This document shows positions 1 through 6,068 of a stretch of DNA of 10,182 nt, one piece after another; within the stretch, counting starts at the first letter, position 1, and the number at the start of each line of letters is the position of its first letter. A model generated the notes under the pieces. That model was not told the origin of the DNA, ran no database searches, and saw only the letters and a program-made list of their open reading frames with translations. A program made the translations under genes and the position numbers. This DNA is from Dehalococcoidia bacterium. Its GTDB lineage: Bacteria > Chloroflexota > Dehalococcoidia > SZUA-161. The stretch covers positions 2,091,865 through 2,102,046 of the forward strand of contig CP070819.1 of assembly GCA_020344295.1 (NCBI GenBank). The letters run 5' to 3'.

Positions 1-408
1 CCCTTCACGGTCGATATATTCCCCAAAAATAAACTCGCGCTCAGCCTCACGAAGCCGCTGCAGCACTACCTGCTTTGCAGTCTGGGCAGCTATTCTTCCA
101 GAGTGGAAGTCAGTCGTTTCGACAGTGATTAACTCATCTAACTGTGCGTCCTTCTTTATCCTTTTAGCGTCACCCAATGAGATTTCCTGATACACATCCG
201 CTGGATTCTCCACAATAACTTTTGTGGTATATACTTTGACATCACCAGTTACAGGATGAATCTTCACCGATATGTTCTGTCGTGAGCCGATTTCATCTTT
301 CTTGAATGCAGTTACAAGGGCTGCCTCTACTGCCGAGAACACGACTTCTTTCGGCAAGTTCCTCTCCGCAGCTAGCTGTGTAATGGCAAGTAGAAAATCA
401 GTTTTCAT
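1..408 (-). CDS. nusA: Transcription termination/antitermination factor NusA, N-terminal part (cut by window edge)
   Basis: The first 136 codons of NusA are present, starting at ATG 408-406 and running off the left edge in an open frame. NusA binds RNA polymerase in the cytoplasm and affects pausing, hairpin-dependent termination and antitermination. The visible part begins MKTDFLLAITQLAAERNLPK and continues with VFSAVEAALVTAFKK, typical of the NusA N-terminal RNAP-binding domain. It ends with FIFGEYIDREG, near the expected junction to the S1 RNA-binding domain; the S1 and KH domains lie outside the window. The start is set by an AAAGGAGG Shine-Dalgarno (418-425) 9 nt upstream. The gene is separated from proS by 658 bp and seems to have its own promoter (499-527) and a leader terminator (452-474). 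No rimP gene lies directly upstream, unlike the common rimP-nusA arrangement. Confidence 0.93.
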   Translation of the reverse strand, partial: MKTDFLLAITQLAAERNLPKEVVFSAVEAALVTAFKKDEIGSRQNISVKIHPVTGDVKVYTTKVIVENPADVYQEISLGDAKRIKKDAQLDELITVETTDFHSGRIAAQTAKQVVLQRLREAEREFIFGEYIDREG

Positions 409-417
409 CTTGCCTTG

Positions 418-425
418 CCTCCTTT
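418..425 (-). promoter_or_regulatory. Strong Shine-Dalgarno of nusA
   Basis: On the minus strand the sequence reads AAAGGAGG, 9 nt before the ATG at 408-406. It is a near-complete match to the anti-Shine-Dalgarno and decides the nusA start. It lies 26 nt downstream of the U tract of the leader terminator, so only transcripts that pass the terminator carry it. Confidence 0.8.
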
Positions 426-451
426 CCCACCCCCGCCTTTAACAACCCAAC

Positions 452-474
452 AAAAAAGTGGGTGGCACCCACTT
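452..474 (-). terminator. Intrinsic terminator / possible attenuator in the nusA leader
   Basis: A perfect 8-bp stem (467-474 with 456-463) closes a 3-nt loop and, on the minus strand, runs directly into TTTTTT (457-452). Read 5'->3' on that strand it is AAGTGGGT-GCC-ACCCACTT followed by further T residues. There is no T run on the plus-strand side, so it works only on leftward transcripts. It sits between the candidate nusA promoter (499-527) and the nusA Shine-Dalgarno (418-425). It could end read-through from upstream, or act as an attenuator for nusA itself. A dispersed palindromic repeat is another possibility that cannot be tested from one window. Confidence 0.72.
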
Positions 475-498
475 CAGTTTCCCATTCTTGCACAGCAG

Positions 499-527
499 AG
501 TATACCACTTTTCGCTCTATATTGCAA
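499..527 (-). promoter_or_regulatory. Candidate sigma-70-type promoter of nusA
   Basis: On the minus strand a -35 box TTGCAA (527-522; 4 of 6 consensus) is followed by a 17-bp spacer and a -10 box TATACT (504-499; 5 of 6). The expected start of transcription is near position 492, giving a leader of about 84 nt before nusA. The spacing is optimal. An AT-rich dyad (583-609) lies about 55 bp upstream. The identification rests on sequence match only. Confidence 0.6.
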
Positions 528-582
528 CCCCTGCTGCTCTTTCTAGACCATCGTTAGTATTACATTCGGTCCACATTTCATA

Positions 583-609
583 TGATTGTATTTAAATTAA
601 ATCTAATCA
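583..609. repeat. AT-rich 27-bp near-palindrome (possible operator)
   Basis: Positions 583-609 form a dyad centred on 596, with 12 of 13 half-site base pairs matching if one G-T apposition is allowed, and one clear mismatch. It consists almost entirely of A and T. It lies upstream of the candidate nusA promoter in an AT-rich island (about 575-630). A transcription-factor site is possible, but AT-rich DNA produces such dyads by chance fairly easily, so support is modest. Confidence 0.3.
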
Positions 610-737
610 CACTCATGATTAATGGTGGATGTAGGGATTTATGTGGCCTCTCGTCATCATCGCTGCCGGCCTTCTCAATGTCTTCCACAGTAGACGCTAT
701 CAATAATAACGTCATCTCCTGAAAGATGTGCAAATAG

Positions 738-771
738 AAGAGGAGGGCGCTAAATTCAGCACCCTCCTCTT
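738..771 (-). terminator. Strong GC-rich hairpin, probable terminator of the orphan transcript
   Basis: The stem pairs 738-747 with 762-771 (10 bp, perfect), then one C/A mismatch, then 749-751 with 758-760 (3 bp), around a 6-nt loop. On the minus strand it is followed by CTATTTG (737-731), on the plus strand by ATTGCGTTT, so the T tract is weak in both directions. The minus strand is preferred because a near-consensus promoter (1004-1032) lies about 230 nt upstream of the hairpin and no equally good promoter was seen on the plus strand. Termination at this hairpin would close a unit of about 265 nt. Confidence 0.55.
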
Positions 772-852
772 ATTGCGTTTCTACTTTATCGAGCTGGCTT
801 CCTATCGATGTTTTTCATCGAATGAGGCCTCTGCTGTTTCAGACTGGCCTTA

Positions 853-954
853 TCATTTCATGCTGGAGCCAAACTCGATTTCCTTGTCGCCCCACCACTT
901 GGCAGGGCCTCAGTTGTCAATCTGCATCACTCCGTACAATTTGTGAAGCCTCAT
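853..954 (-). other. Small ORF interrupted by an in-frame UGA (micro-gene or relic)
   Basis: ATG at 954-952 is preceded by GAGGGGG, 6 nt upstream, and opens MRLHKLYGVMQIDN, ending at TGA (912-910). The same frame continues after the TGA as GPAKWWGDKEIEFGSSMK to TGA TAA (855-850), and then with another 15 protein-like codons to TAG (804-802). A stem of 8 pairs (889-908) starts 2 nt after the first TGA. Three readings are possible: a 14-residue leader peptide, a 33-residue product made by UGA read-through or selenocysteine insertion, or a decayed gene with several stops. dxr, rseP, uppS and pyrH in this window end in TGA, so TGA is an ordinary stop codon here and not tryptophan. The stem loop is closer to the UGA than usual for bacterial selenocysteine elements. 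Coding status is uncertain and I do not recognise the peptide. Confidence 0.25.
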
Positions 955-1003
955 AGTGCACCCCCTCTTAGATAGACTAGGCGCCCCTTGGCTCCTTGAA
1001 GTT

Positions 1004-1032
1004 ATAATATCACCATTAGCTTCAATTGTCAA
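1004..1032 (-). promoter_or_regulatory. Near-consensus sigma-70-type promoter downstream of proS
   Basis: On the minus strand TTGACA (1032-1027; 6 of 6) is followed by exactly 17 bp and then TATTAT (1009-1004; 5 of 6). It begins 35 bp after the proS stop codon and points away from proS towards nusA. It is the best promoter match I found in the window. It drives no recognised protein gene: the next recognised CDS is nusA, about 600 bp away and beyond two hairpins. This makes an independent short transcript the likely product. Confidence 0.72.
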
Positions 1033-1066
1033 TCATCGGACACGATATGTAAGCCGTCTTCTGGTG

Positions 1067-2761
1067 TTAGTGTAATAAATTTGTTACTTTCTGCGTTACC
1101 TCGGTCAGGGCTATTAATTCCGCTTCCTCCACTTTCCTTAGTTTCATTTCTGCTTCTTTCGATCTCAAGGTACGCTTACTCACGACGATCCGTACTGGTA
1201 TCCCCAGAAGATCAGCATCATTGAATTTAACTCCTGCAGATTCAATGCGGTCATCAAACAGCACTTCTACACCATTGTCTTGGAGTTCTTTGTACAGATT
1301 TTCGGCAGCCGATACTATGTCACTATCCTCCATCCCCAACGCACACAGATATACACTATAAGGCGCAATCGGTACCGGCCATATTATTCCCTTTTCATCG
1401 TGATTTTGTTCTATCGCTGCAGCCAGCAGCCGACCGATTCCAATACCATAACATCCCATAACCATAGGTTTCTGACTACCATCACTATCCAAGTATAATG
1501 CGCCTTGCCTTTGACTGAATGCCGTCCCCAATTTAAAAATATGGCCTACCTCTATACCAGTAGTTGAGAACAGTACATTTCCGCATATAGCGCACGTATG
1601 ACCTGCCTCTGCCTGGGCGATATCGGCCATTATATCTACTTCGAAATCACGAGGGTAATTAGCATTTTTCAGATGTGTATCCTCTTTATTAGCTCCCACT
1701 ACAAAGTTGCGCCCCAGCTCTATGGAATCATCGGCAACCACTTTTATGTCCTTCAAACCTACTGCTGATGCTGATCCTGCGATTAGACCTGCCTCCCGCA
1801 ACTCATCGTCACTTGCCATCCTCAACTCGGCGCATTTGATAATGTTTCTAAGTTTGACTTCGTTTACTTCCATATCACCACGTATCGTTGCCAGCACCAG
1901 TTCACCATCGGTCGAATAGAAAACAGCTTTCAGTGTTCGATCTCTAGTCACTCCTATGAAGTCGGCCACTTCCTCGATTGTCTTCACCCCTGGAGTAGCG
2001 ACTTCTTCTAAAGGCAAAGGCGGTTCTTCTTCCCTGTTTGTTTTCTTAAAGGTTGCTCTCTCCACGTTAGCCGCAAAATCGCATTGGCCACAGTAGATTA
2101 TCTCATCCTCTCCGGTTTCGGCGATGAGCATGAACTCATGTGATTCCTTACCGCCTATAGCCCCGCTGTCCGCCTCAACTACAATTGTATCCAAACCGCA
2201 TCGTAAGTATATGTTCCTATAAGACTGGAGCATTTTACGATAGCTCACATCTAGAGCAGCTTCATCCACATCGAAGCTATATAGATCCTTCATCGTGAAT
2301 TCCCTTACCCTCACCAGTCCTCCACGAGGGCGCGGCTCATCCCTGAACTTTATCTGTATCTGGTACAGCATAACCGGCAGGGCACGGTAGCTCTGCACAT
2401 TGCGTCGCGCTAGATCTGTGATCAACTCCTCGTGAGTCGGGCCTAGGACAAGCATCCTATCCCGGCGGTCGACAAGGGTAAAGAGCCCCTTACCAAAAGC
2501 CTGGTCCCGACCACTCTGTTCCCACATCTCAATCGGCTGAAGTACAGGCATACTCAGCTCCTGCCCCCCGGCTGCGTCCATCTCCTCACGAATTATGGTT
2601 TCTATCTTGCGCAGAACACGCCATGCCAGGGGAAGATATGAATATACGCCTGCCGCCACCTGCTGGATCATACCGGCCTTTAGCATTAATTGGTGGCTGA
2701 CAGTCTCCGCTTCAGCCGGAACATCACGCAGTGTTTTACCAAACATCTGTGACAAGCGCAT
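1067..2761 (-). CDS. proS: Prolyl-tRNA synthetase, bacterial type with editing domain
   Basis: A 564-residue class II aminoacyl-tRNA synthetase that charges tRNA-Pro with proline in the cytoplasm; length fits the bacterial type (about 570). The catalytic core starts with AAGVYSYLPLAWRVL (motif 1, residues 37-50) and LGPTHEELITDLARR (106-120). Motif 2 is KFRDEPRPRGG (138-148) and motif 3 is MGCYGIGIGRLL (435-446). Between motifs 2 and 3 lies the YbaK-like insertion domain (roughly 235-390) that hydrolyses misacylated Ala-tRNA-Pro. Its lysine in RTLKAV (K278) corresponds by alignment from memory to E. coli K279. Two CxxC pairs (C224/C227 and C390/C393) flank the insertion. The anticodon-binding domain occupies about 465-564. 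The start at ATG 2761-2759 has a GAGGTGA Shine-Dalgarno 7 nt upstream. It follows ispG after 69 nt and is probably the last gene of the long operon. Confidence 0.97.
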   Translation of the reverse strand: MRLSQMFGKTLRDVPAEAETVSHQLMLKAGMIQQVAAGVYSYLPLAWRVLRKIETIIREEMDAAGGQELSMPVLQPIEMWEQSGRDQAFGKGLFTLVDRRDRMLVLGPTHEELITDLARRNVQSYRALPVMLYQIQIKFRDEPRPRGGLVRVREFTMKDLYSFDVDEAALDVSYRKMLQSYRNIYLRCGLDTIVVEADSGAIGGKESHEFMLIAETGEDEIIYCGQCDFAANVERATFKKTNREEEPPLPLEEVATPGVKTIEEVADFIGVTRDRTLKAVFYSTDGELVLATIRGDMEVNEVKLRNIIKCAELRMASDDELREAGLIAGSASAVGLKDIKVVADDSIELGRNFVVGANKEDTHLKNANYPRDFEVDIMADIAQAEAGHTCAICGNVLFSTTGIEVGHIFKLGTAFSQRQGALYLDSDGSQKPMVMGCYGIGIGRLLAAAIEQNHDEKGIIWPVPIAPYSVYLCALGMEDSDIVSAAENLYKELQDNGVEVLFDDRIESAGVKFNDADLLGIPVRIVVSKRTLRSKEAEMKLRKVEEAELIALTEVTQKVTNLLH

Positions 2762-2768
2762 TATATGC

Positions 2769-2775
2769 TCACCTC
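2769..2775 (-). promoter_or_regulatory. Shine-Dalgarno of proS
   Basis: GAGGTGA on the minus strand, 7 nt before the ATG at 2761-2759. It supports this start codon and shows that proS is translated independently, in contrast to the ATGA-coupled genes dxr, rseP and ispG just upstream. Confidence 0.7.
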
Positions 2776-2830
2776 GTTGTATACATATCAGAGCTGATCA
2801 GTACCAAGATATTGACTTAAACTCATTATC

Positions 2831-3883
2831 TTAAAATATTCTGCCGATCTCTCCCATTAACGCTTCCAAGAAGTCACCTTCATCAACCGTCCGCACTTTT
2901 TCACCTTTGCGGAATATAACCCCTCTACCCTTACCGCAGGCAATACCCACGTCAGCATCTTTCGCTTCTCCAGGTCCGTTAACGACACACCCCATTACCG
3001 CGACCTTGATCGTACTATCCATCATTCTTAGTCTTTGCTCGACATCCATTGCCAGTTTTACAACATCACTCTCAGCCCTACCGCACGAGGGACAGCTCAC
3101 CAGTACAGGGCCTCTCTCCCTCATTTTCAGAGTCTTCAGTATCTCGTAGGCGCACTCAACCTCCTCGCATGGATCAGCCGTAGTGAGTGACACCCGTATA
3201 GTATCGCCTATGCCCTCGTATAGTAATATCCCCAATCCTACAGAGCTCCTTAGTGCACCCACCTTTGGCAGGCCCGCCTCCGTTATACCTAGATGCAACG
3301 GATAAGGTATCTTTTCAGCAACCGCCTGATATGCCTTCACTGTATTAGGCACATCAAATGCCTTGACTGATACCTTTATAAGGTCGAAATCCAGGCTCTC
3401 CAGCAAACGTACCTCCTGCAGCGCTGCATCCACCATTCGCTCTACTACAGAGGCATCCTTCGATTGTCCCCTGGGCAGACTGCCCGCGTTCACACCTACC
3501 CTTATCGGCACTTCACGGTCTTTGGCTTCATGCACCACATTTGCTATTTGTTCGGGATCACTTATATTGCCCGGATTCAACCTTAGGCCATCAACACCAG
3601 CATTCAGAGACGCAAGCGCTAACCTGTAGTCGAAGTGAATGTCAGCAATTACCGGTATAGTCGCCTGCTTCTTTATGTCAACAAGTGCTTCCGCTGCACT
3701 ACTATCCGGCACCGCCACGCGTGCTATCTCACAACCACACTCCTCCATCTGCCTGATCTGTCTTACTGTGGCGTCCACATCTCGCGTGTCAGTTTTAGTC
3801 ATCGACTGAACAACGATACTGCCCGCACCTCCGACCTCGACGCCCCCAATATTTATCACCTTCGATGCACGTCTCTTTATCAT
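2831..3883 (-). CDS. ispG: (E)-4-hydroxy-3-methylbut-2-enyl-diphosphate synthase (IspG/GcpE)
   Basis: A 350-residue [4Fe-4S] enzyme of the MEP pathway. It converts methylerythritol cyclodiphosphate to HMBPP in the cytoplasm. This is the short two-domain bacterial form: a TIM-barrel N-terminal part with VQSMTKTDTRDVDATVRQI (25-43) and DGLRLNPGNI (98-107), then a C-terminal iron-sulfur domain. The cluster ligands are visible as CPSCGR (C264, C267), MGCVVNGPGE (C299) and E306; their spacing equals that remembered for E. coli C270, C273, C305 and E312. The ATG (3883-3881) overlaps the rseP stop by 4 nt (ATGA), implying translational coupling. Together with dxr two genes upstream it places two MEP-pathway steps in one operon. 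Confidence 0.97.
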   Translation of the reverse strand: MIKRRASKVINIGGVEVGGAGSIVVQSMTKTDTRDVDATVRQIRQMEECGCEIARVAVPDSSAAEALVDIKKQATIPVIADIHFDYRLALASLNAGVDGLRLNPGNISDPEQIANVVHEAKDREVPIRVGVNAGSLPRGQSKDASVVERMVDAALQEVRLLESLDFDLIKVSVKAFDVPNTVKAYQAVAEKIPYPLHLGITEAGLPKVGALRSSVGLGILLYEGIGDTIRVSLTTADPCEEVECAYEILKTLKMRERGPVLVSCPSCGRAESDVVKLAMDVEQRLRMMDSTIKVAVMGCVVNGPGEAKDADVGIACGKGRGVIFRKGEKVRTVDEGDFLEALMGEIGRIF

Positions 3884-4941
3884 GGAACCAGACTATCACC
3901 TCTTATTACACGCAGAATATCAACATAAGTAATAACTACCATCAGTGTGATCAGCATGATAAATCCGACTAAGTGGACCATTGCTTCCGTCCTCGGTGAG
4001 ACGCGCTTTCCTCGCCTTGCCACTTCCAGAAACACAAACACTATACGTCCGCCATCCAGTGCTGGTAGCGGGAACAGATTGATAATAGCCAGATTAAGGC
4101 TTAGAAATGCGGCGAATTGCAGCAGGTATGATGGTCCTGCTTCATTGGCTTCACCCGTAAGCTGAAAAATGGCAACAGGGCCTCCTACCTCCGGTGCGGC
4201 TCCTTTTGCGAACCAGCTCCTAACTTCGTTCCTCAGCAATTCAAAGGTCTGCACCAACGTACTTGCACTTTTGGGCACTGCCTCCCAAAACGGGTATGAT
4301 TCGCTTACTTCGTAGATGTTCGTAAGACTGAGAGCTACTCCCATGGGGCCCTCCCCTTCAGGGGGATCCCAGCGGGGTATCAGACCAACAGTTCTTAAAT
4401 TGCCATCATTTCCCGCGACCTCTATTACAGTCTGTTCACCGAGACTGAGATGCGTTTCATATATAACTTCGCCGATATTCCTTACCTCATTTCCGTTTAT
4501 TCTGACGATCTTATCACCCGATCCCAAGCCAGCCTCCTCTGCTGGCGAATTCGGGGTTACCTCTTCTATCATAACGTCCCCTACAGCTACCTGCCTCGGA
4601 ATCATAAACGCAATTGTAAGCAGCACTATAGGCAGTATGGCATTCATGAACGATCCTGAGCTCAGAACGAACAGTCGTGCTAGTGCGCTCTTACTGGCGA
4701 GGCTTCGAGGCTCTTCTGGGTTCTCCTCACCTAGAAGCTTACAGAATCCCCCTAAAGGTATCATATTCAGCGAATAAAGTGTTTCACCGCGTCTGATGCC
4801 AAATATCCTGGGTGGATAGCCAATGCCGAACTCCTCAACCTTCACCCCCACCATGCGCGCAGTCACGTAATGGCCTAATTCGTGCACGAAGATTAATAAG
4901 CCCAGTATAAGAAGGAAGATAATTATGTTGACAACGATCAT
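3880..4941 (-). CDS. rseP: Membrane-embedded site-2-type zinc metalloprotease, RseP family
   Basis: A 353-residue polytopic membrane protease that cleaves transmembrane substrates within the bilayer. The first hydrophobic segment (about 2-19) carries the zinc-binding HELGH (20-24). Further segments lie around 99-114, 275-290 and 325-342. The third zinc ligand is in NLFPLPALDGGRI (D296 of the LDG motif). One PDZ domain spans about 118-205, with a core around EEVTPNSPAEEAGLGSGDKI; E. coli RseP has two. The start at ATG 4941-4939 is chosen because it overlaps the dxr stop as ATGA and begins at the first membrane helix; an upstream in-frame start at 4983 would add 14 residues lacking hydrophobic character. 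The dxr-rseP-ispG order is widespread. The substrate, such as an anti-sigma factor, cannot be told from this window. Confidence 0.95.
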   Translation of the reverse strand: MIVVNIIIFLLILGLLIFVHELGHYVTARMVGVKVEEFGIGYPPRIFGIRRGETLYSLNMIPLGGFCKLLGEENPEEPRSLASKSALARLFVLSSGSFMNAILPIVLLTIAFMIPRQVAVGDVMIEEVTPNSPAEEAGLGSGDKIVRINGNEVRNIGEVIYETHLSLGEQTVIEVAGNDGNLRTVGLIPRWDPPEGEGPMGVALSLTNIYEVSESYPFWEAVPKSASTLVQTFELLRNEVRSWFAKGAAPEVGGPVAIFQLTGEANEAGPSYLLQFAAFLSLNLAIINLFPLPALDGGRIVFVFLEVARRGKRVSPRTEAMVHLVGFIMLITLMVVITYVDILRVIRGDSLVP

Positions 4942-6068
4942 TCCGCAACCCCAATACTTGCCATTGCTGTTTCCCGAGCCCAAGCGTCAGCGGCAATAAT
5001 TTCCTCCAATGAAGGCTCGTTTATCGCCACGTGCTGGTCTAGGGTTTGGGCCACTAACCCAGATATATCGGTAAACCTAATTCTTTTTGACAGAAACATC
5101 TCTATAGCAACTTCGTCAGCAGCACTCATTACCGCGGGGTAGGTCCCCCCTTTTTCCCCGGCCAGCATAGCCAGCCTCAAACAAGGATATCTATTGAGCT
5201 CCACCGGCTCGAATTGAAGTAGCCCAATCTTACCAAGATCGATTTCCTGCCTATAAGGGCTTTCCCACCTATCTGGATATGTAAGAGCATACTGTATGGG
5301 CAATCTCATATCCGGCATGCTCAGTTGAGCCTTCGAAGAACCATCAATGAACTCTACTATAGAGTGCACTATACTCTGCGGGTGTATTACCACTTCGATT
5401 CGTGATAGAGGGACATCAAATAGCCAGCGAGCCTCGATTAACTCCATACCCTTATTCATCAATGTCGCAGAATCTATAGTTACCTTTACGCCCATTTGCC
5501 AGGTTGGATGTTTCAGTGCTTCCTCAGGCGTAACAGCATCCAATTGCTCTTCGGTCTTTAAGCGAAATGGACCTCCTGATGCCGTCAGGATTAGCTTAGA
5601 GATCTCTTCTTTATCCTCACCCGTCAGGCATTGCCATATTGCGCTGTGTTCACTGTCAATAGGATACAAATCCACCCCGTTTGTTTTCGCCTCTGTGGTA
5701 ATTAGCTTACCTGCCATGACCAGCACTTCCTTGTTGGCCAGTGCGACCTTCTTTCCCGCTCGAATAGCGGCAAGGGTCACTCCCAGTCCTGCCTTACCCG
5801 CAGTCGCAACTATCACCATGTCAACATCAGGATGCGAGGCTATCTCTTTCAAAGATAAATGCTGTGTTCCTCCTGATAGGCAAGATACATCCTCCACGTT
5901 TGTAAAAACCAGACTGGGATTGAATTCCGCTATTTGCTCTCTGATAAGTGGCACATTATCCCCGCATGCGAGTGCTACTACTTGCAGTCTATCCGGGAAG
6001 GCTCGAACAACCTCTAACGTTTGCCTACCTATAGAGCCTGTTGAACCAAGTATTGCAAGTCTTTTCAT
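4938..6068 (-). CDS. dxr: 1-deoxy-D-xylulose-5-phosphate reductoisomerase
   Basis: A 376-residue NADPH-dependent enzyme for the second step of the MEP isoprenoid pathway; it rearranges and reduces DXP to methylerythritol phosphate in the cytoplasm. The N-terminal nucleotide-binding motif is LGSTGSIGRQTLEV (7-20). ALANKEVLVMAGKL (109-122) and the metal-binding PIDSEHSAIWQCL (136-148, ligands D138 and E140) follow. The third metal ligand is E209 in MNKGMELIEARWLF. The loop HPTWQMGVKVTIDSATLMN (187-205) and HPQSIVHSIVEF (229-240) are also intact. I chose ATG 6068-6066, which overlaps the cdsA stop by one base (TAATG) and gives the family-typical MKRLAILGSTG start. An ATG four codons earlier (6080) would create a 13-nt overlap with cdsA. 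The stop overlaps the rseP start as ATGA. Confidence 0.96.
   Translation of the reverse strand: MKRLAILGSTGSIGRQTLEVVRAFPDRLQVVALACGDNVPLIREQIAEFNPSLVFTNVEDVSCLSGGTQHLSLKEIASHPDVDMVIVATAGKAGLGVTLAAIRAGKKVALANKEVLVMAGKLITTEAKTNGVDLYPIDSEHSAIWQCLTGEDKEEISKLILTASGGPFRLKTEEQLDAVTPEEALKHPTWQMGVKVTIDSATLMNKGMELIEARWLFDVPLSRIEVVIHPQSIVHSIVEFIDGSSKAQLSMPDMRLPIQYALTYPDRWESPYRQEIDLGKIGLLQFEPVELNRYPCLRLAMLAGEKGGTYPAVMSAADEVAIEMFLSKRIRFTDISGLVAQTLDQHVAINEPSLEEIIAADAWARETAMASIGVAE

Larger units (their letters stand above)
731..997 (-). ncRNA. Putative orphan small transcript (structured RNA or micro-gene), family unknown
   Basis: This interval is bounded by a strong minus-strand promoter (1004-1032, expected start near 996-997) and a strong hairpin (738-771). 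No known RNA family was recognised: it lacks the signature pieces of RNase P RNA, SRP RNA and tmRNA, and does not form a single 6S-like rod. Visible pairings are as follows. GGAGCCAA at the very 5' end (995-988) pairs perfectly with TTGGCTCC (872-865) and could close a domain of about 130 nt. A hairpin at 889-908 has 8 pairs, two of them G-U. A 6-bp hairpin at 805-821 has a five-base loop. AGGCC at about 847-851 can pair with GGCCT near 826-830. The same stretch carries a short ORF with a Shine-Dalgarno (910-954), so a micro-protein mRNA or an eroded gene are alternatives. It lies between proS and nusA and points the same way. Confidence 0.42.
409..1066. other. 658-bp region without a recognised protein gene between proS and nusA
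   Basis: In minus-strand order it holds a near-consensus promoter (1032-1004), the body of an orphan transcript with a UGA-interrupted small ORF (997-731), a strong hairpin (771-738), and an AT-rich stretch with a 27-bp dyad (609-583). The candidate nusA promoter (527-499), a leader terminator (474-452) and the nusA Shine-Dalgarno follow. Between about 610 and 730 I see nothing convincing apart from very short ORFs on both strands. It is far longer than any other gap in this compact cluster. Confidence 0.7.

Noticed and set aside
456-476. T-box-like motif on the plus strand (GGGTGGCACC)
   Set aside because: It resembles the T-box core but lies inside a simple palindrome, there is no specifier stem or downstream synthetase gene on that strand, and the T tract is on the minus-strand side.
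641-706. 21-codon plus-strand peptide with a hydrophobic stretch (MWPLVIIAAGLLNVFHSRRYQ)
   Set aside because: It looks like a tiny membrane peptide, but the Shine-Dalgarno is poor, no good promoter was seen, and it is antisense to another short ORF; length gives no statistical support.
578-715. 45-codon minus-strand ORF (MTLLLIASTVEDIEKAGSDD...)
   Set aside because: The AGGAG directly touches the ATG, leaving no spacing for initiation, no promoter precedes it other than the orphan one that ends at a hairpin, and the composition is not convincing.
728-946. 72-codon ORF on the plus strand
   Set aside because: It starts beside the terminator hairpin, has no Shine-Dalgarno, and is antisense to the better supported minus-strand transcript; no domain recognised.
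731-997. 6S RNA, SRP RNA, RNase P RNA or tmRNA in the orphan transcript
   Set aside because: None of the conserved signature sequences of the last three are present, and I could not pair the ends into the long interrupted rod with central bubble expected for 6S RNA.
2762-2830. Promoter for proS in the ispG-proS gap
   Set aside because: The best match on the minus strand (TTGGTA, 18 bp, TATACA) is weak; read-through from the operon explains expression without it.
4942-4983. Upstream start for rseP at 4983
   Set aside because: The added 14 residues are polar and unlike the family, while ATG 4941 forms a classic ATGA overlap with dxr and starts at the first membrane helix.
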